From Acanthornis magna (lineage: Eukaryota > Chordata > Aves > Passeriformes > Acanthizidae): a stretch of 64,000 nucleotides of DNA. Made by a program: the position numbers and the translations under genes. The DNA lies in the NCBI GenBank assembly GCA_036785705.1, contig JAWUZG010000015.1, positions 5,657,001 through 5,721,000 of the forward strand, in the 5' to 3' direction. A model generated the notes under the pieces. It was not told the origin of the DNA. It did not search any database and worked only from the letters and a program-made list of their open reading frames with translations. How positions within the stretch are numbered: the stretch's first letter is position 1; each line of letters opens with the position of its first letter. Of this stretch, positions 63,501-64,000 are shown one piece after another.

Positions 63501-63984
63501 TTGACATCAACTTTGACAGAGTTTTTCTATTCTGCATTTATGTTGATATCCAGATTTGCATCCAGCCCTAAGATGGAGCTGTGACACAGCACCTCTCATT
63601 TCCTTAAGTCCATTCGAGAGTAAAGGAAGATGGTACTGTCCTTTCTCATTTCTTAGTCTAGACAAAGCCTCAAACCCTATCTAATTCTCAAAACCCAAGG
63701 CTGGGTCCCAAGAAACTGTTGGGGCTCTAGATATCTTGCAGTTCTGTTTCTTGGGTATCTCATAAAAGACAATGCAAGCCTGAACTAAATTCTTATTTTC
63801 TTTTTCTGTTCTTTTTTTTTTTTTTTTTTTCAGTTTGGCACGACTGGCACCAAGGGAGAGATCGAAAATTTATTTTGAATTCACACCTCGGAGGGCTGGG
63901 CCCTTACAGCTGCAAGTAGACTTCTCTTGTGACAAATTTTCACACGTTAAGGGATTTGTAACAATTGCAGTGGCACCTGCATAA
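51587..63984 (+). CDS. TGM6: TGM6-like protein-glutamine gamma-glutamyltransferase (13 exons, 695 aa)
   Basis: This is a calcium-dependent protein crosslinking enzyme of the same family as its upstream neighbour. Mammalian TGM6 is best known from nervous tissue. Coding exons: 51587-51593, 53501-53674, 53953-54192, 57816-57934, 58140-58265, 58419-58599, 58835-58970, 59341-59444, 59544-59786, 60460-60777, 61752-61915, 62620-62744, 63834-63984. The total is 2,088 nt including TAA, in frame with GT-AG junctions. Catalytic residues are Cys273 (QYGQCWVFA), His331 (YHVWNESW) and Asp354 (LDATPQE), with Trp237. Calcium ligands Glu443 and Glu448 are kept. TGM6-like traits include [36 protein letters not shown] and the KGFVTIAVA terminus. 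Beta-barrel 2 departs from the family: the usual VEGSGL motif is absent. Orthology is inferred from motifs and from position directly after the TGM3-like gene, as in mammals. Confidence 0.9.
53501..53674 (+). CDS. TGM6: TGM6-like exon 2
   Basis: 174 nt, residues 3-61, acceptor ttttatag and donor gtaaca. It carries [19 protein letters not shown], the family's N-terminal hallmark. Confidence 0.93.
53811..53878. repeat. Perfect 30-bp inverted repeat in TGM6-like intron 2
   Basis: Arms 53811-53840 and 53849-53878 are exact reverse complements around an 8-nt loop (CTTTGGAA). The loop and its flank recur as CCACTTTGGAATGG and CCACTCTGGAATGG just downstream. The repeat lies 75 bp before exon 3, so the hairpin would form in pre-mRNA near a splice acceptor. 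Confidence 0.95.
53953..54192 (+). CDS. TGM6: TGM6-like exon 3
   Basis: 240 nt, residues 61-141. It contains IGRYNLTL and [12 protein letters not shown], the end of the beta-sandwich domain. Confidence 0.93.
54440..54945 (-). mobile_element. CR1 LINE copy in TGM6-like intron 3
   Basis: A long, well-preserved stretch of CR1 in inverted orientation: AACTTCTTCCTAACAGCTAA, GTCCAATCATCCTCAGCCC, CTTCTCCAGGCTGAACACCC and AGAACCCCAGAACTGGAAAC. Antisense to the gene. Confidence 0.88.
56447..56965 (-). mobile_element. Second CR1 LINE copy in TGM6-like intron 3
   Basis: It begins CAGAATCATAAACTCACAGG (inverted CR1 3' end) and carries TTAGAAAGTCATCTAGTCCC, CAGCACCTCCCCTGGCAATT and TCCAACTGATGCAGCACCTG. 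More diverged than the copy at 54.4 kb. Antisense to the gene. Confidence 0.8.
57816..57934 (+). CDS. TGM6: TGM6-like exon 4
   Basis: 119 nt, residues 141-180, encoding [20 protein letters not shown] and GWYYGQ. It follows the gene's largest intron (3.6 kb). Confidence 0.93.
58140..58265 (+). CDS. TGM6: TGM6-like exon 5
   Basis: 126 nt, residues 181-222, one codon shorter than its counterpart upstream (FQDLLN against FQGDILN). It encodes YVGRVISSM. Confidence 0.93.
58419..58599 (+). CDS. TGM6: TGM6-like exon 6 (active-site Cys)
   Basis: 181 nt, residues 223-283, with calcium site 1 (NGNDNDNG, one residue longer than upstream), Trp237 and nucleophile Cys273 in QYGQCWVFA. Confidence 0.95.
58835..58970 (+). 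CDS. TGM6: TGM6-like exon 7
   Basis: 136 nt, residues 283-328. It carries an intact calcium site 3 loop, [10 protein letters not shown]. Confidence 0.94.
59341..59444 (+). CDS. TGM6: TGM6-like exon 8 (catalytic His and Asp)
   Basis: 104 nt, residues 328-363, with His331 in YHVWNESW and Asp354 in LDATPQE. Confidence 0.95.
59544..59786 (+). CDS. TGM6: TGM6-like exon 9
   Basis: 243 nt, residues 363-444, with [15 protein letters not shown] and [13 protein letters not shown]. It ends at calcium ligand Glu443. Confidence 0.94.
60460..60777 (+). CDS. TGM6: TGM6-like exon 10
   Basis: 318 nt, residues 444-550. It begins [13 protein letters not shown] (calcium ligand Glu448), then a Ser/Glu/Arg-rich linker, then barrel 1 with [10 protein letters not shown] and ASTILYTRR. 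Confidence 0.93.
61069..61092. repeat. (GT)n microsatellite
   Basis: About ten TG units preceded by imperfect TATG/TG repeats in TGM6-like intron 10. Confidence 0.9.
61752..61915 (+). CDS. TGM6: TGM6-like exon 11
   Basis: 164 nt, residues 550-604. It encodes [14 protein letters not shown] and [11 protein letters not shown], closing beta-barrel 1. Confidence 0.92.
62497..62556. repeat. Three-copy 21-bp tandem repeat before TGM6-like exon 12
   Basis: Units of the form AATGTCACTTACARTGAACTA repeat three times head to tail in intron 11, ending about 63 bp before exon 12 and so overlapping the likely branch-point region. Confidence 0.85.
62620..62744 (+). CDS. TGM6: TGM6-like exon 12
   Basis: 125 nt, residues 605-646, acceptor ccttcag and donor gtaagt. 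[15 protein letters not shown] aligns with the family, but the following VEGSGLL motif is replaced by [11 protein letters not shown]. The exon is about 9 nt shorter than its counterpart upstream. Confidence 0.88.
63834..63984 (+). CDS. TGM6: TGM6-like exon 13 and stop
   Basis: 151 nt including TAA, residues 646-695, behind a run of about 22 T and cag. It encodes [20 protein letters not shown] and ends [11 protein letters not shown]. The 3' UTR and poly(A) signal lie beyond the window. Confidence 0.93.
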
Positions 63985-64000
63985 TGTGATGGAATCAATC

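Noticed and set aside
63809..63833. Long T run near the right edge as a retroposon tail
   Set aside because: It is directly followed by CAG and the last TGM6-like exon, so it is the polypyrimidine tract of the acceptor.
1..64000. tRNA, rRNA, snoRNA, CRISPR, or viral elements
   Set aside because: No cloverleaf with A/B boxes, no repeat-spacer array, and no retroviral gag, pol or env frame or paired LTRs could be seen by eye. A tRNAscan, Infernal or RepeatMasker run would settle it.

Overview
The window looks like nuclear DNA from a bird. The interspersed repeats I can recognise are almost all CR1-type LINE fragments. Base composition is AT-rich apart from two GC-rich islands, and the genes have vertebrate exon/intron structure with GT-AG introns. 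I see no bacterial, organellar or viral coding units.

Three genes can be read. (1) ZMYND8 (minus strand, about 2.3-12.8 kb): its first two coding exons and CpG-island promoter are present, and the rest of the gene lies beyond the left edge. (2) A TGM3-like transglutaminase (plus strand, 30,878-47,372): 13 exons, 688 residues, all splice sites GT-AG and the reading frame intact. (3) A TGM6-like transglutaminase (plus strand, 51,587-63,984): 13 exons, 695 residues, intact. Both enzymes keep the Cys-His-Asp triad, the transition-state tryptophan and most calcium ligands, so both should be active crosslinking enzymes. Most introns fall at the same codon positions in the two genes, which marks them as an old tandem duplication.

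Layout: 1-12.3 kb is ZMYND8 introns 2 and 1; 12.3-12.9 kb is the ZMYND8 CpG island; 12.9-30.7 kb is a gene-poor interval holding a 2-kb GC-rich block with a 30-bp G-rich minisatellite (21.6-21.97 kb), a pyrimidine-rich tract and a few CR1 pieces; 30.8-47.5 kb is the TGM3-like gene; 47.5-51.5 kb is the spacer between the transglutaminases, with CR1 and a rearranged insertion; 51.5-64 kb is the TGM6-like gene, whose 3' UTR runs off the window.

The most unusual signal is a set of local copy-and-invert events around the transglutaminases. A 29-nt piece of TGM3-like exon 9 reappears in intron 12 of the same gene. An insertion inside a CR1 element is stitched from two segments found 1-2 kb upstream, plus an inverted copy of part of itself. 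Perfect snap-back hairpins also occur at 53.8 kb (30-bp arms) and 8.6 kb (20-bp arms). I found no wholly new gene system.
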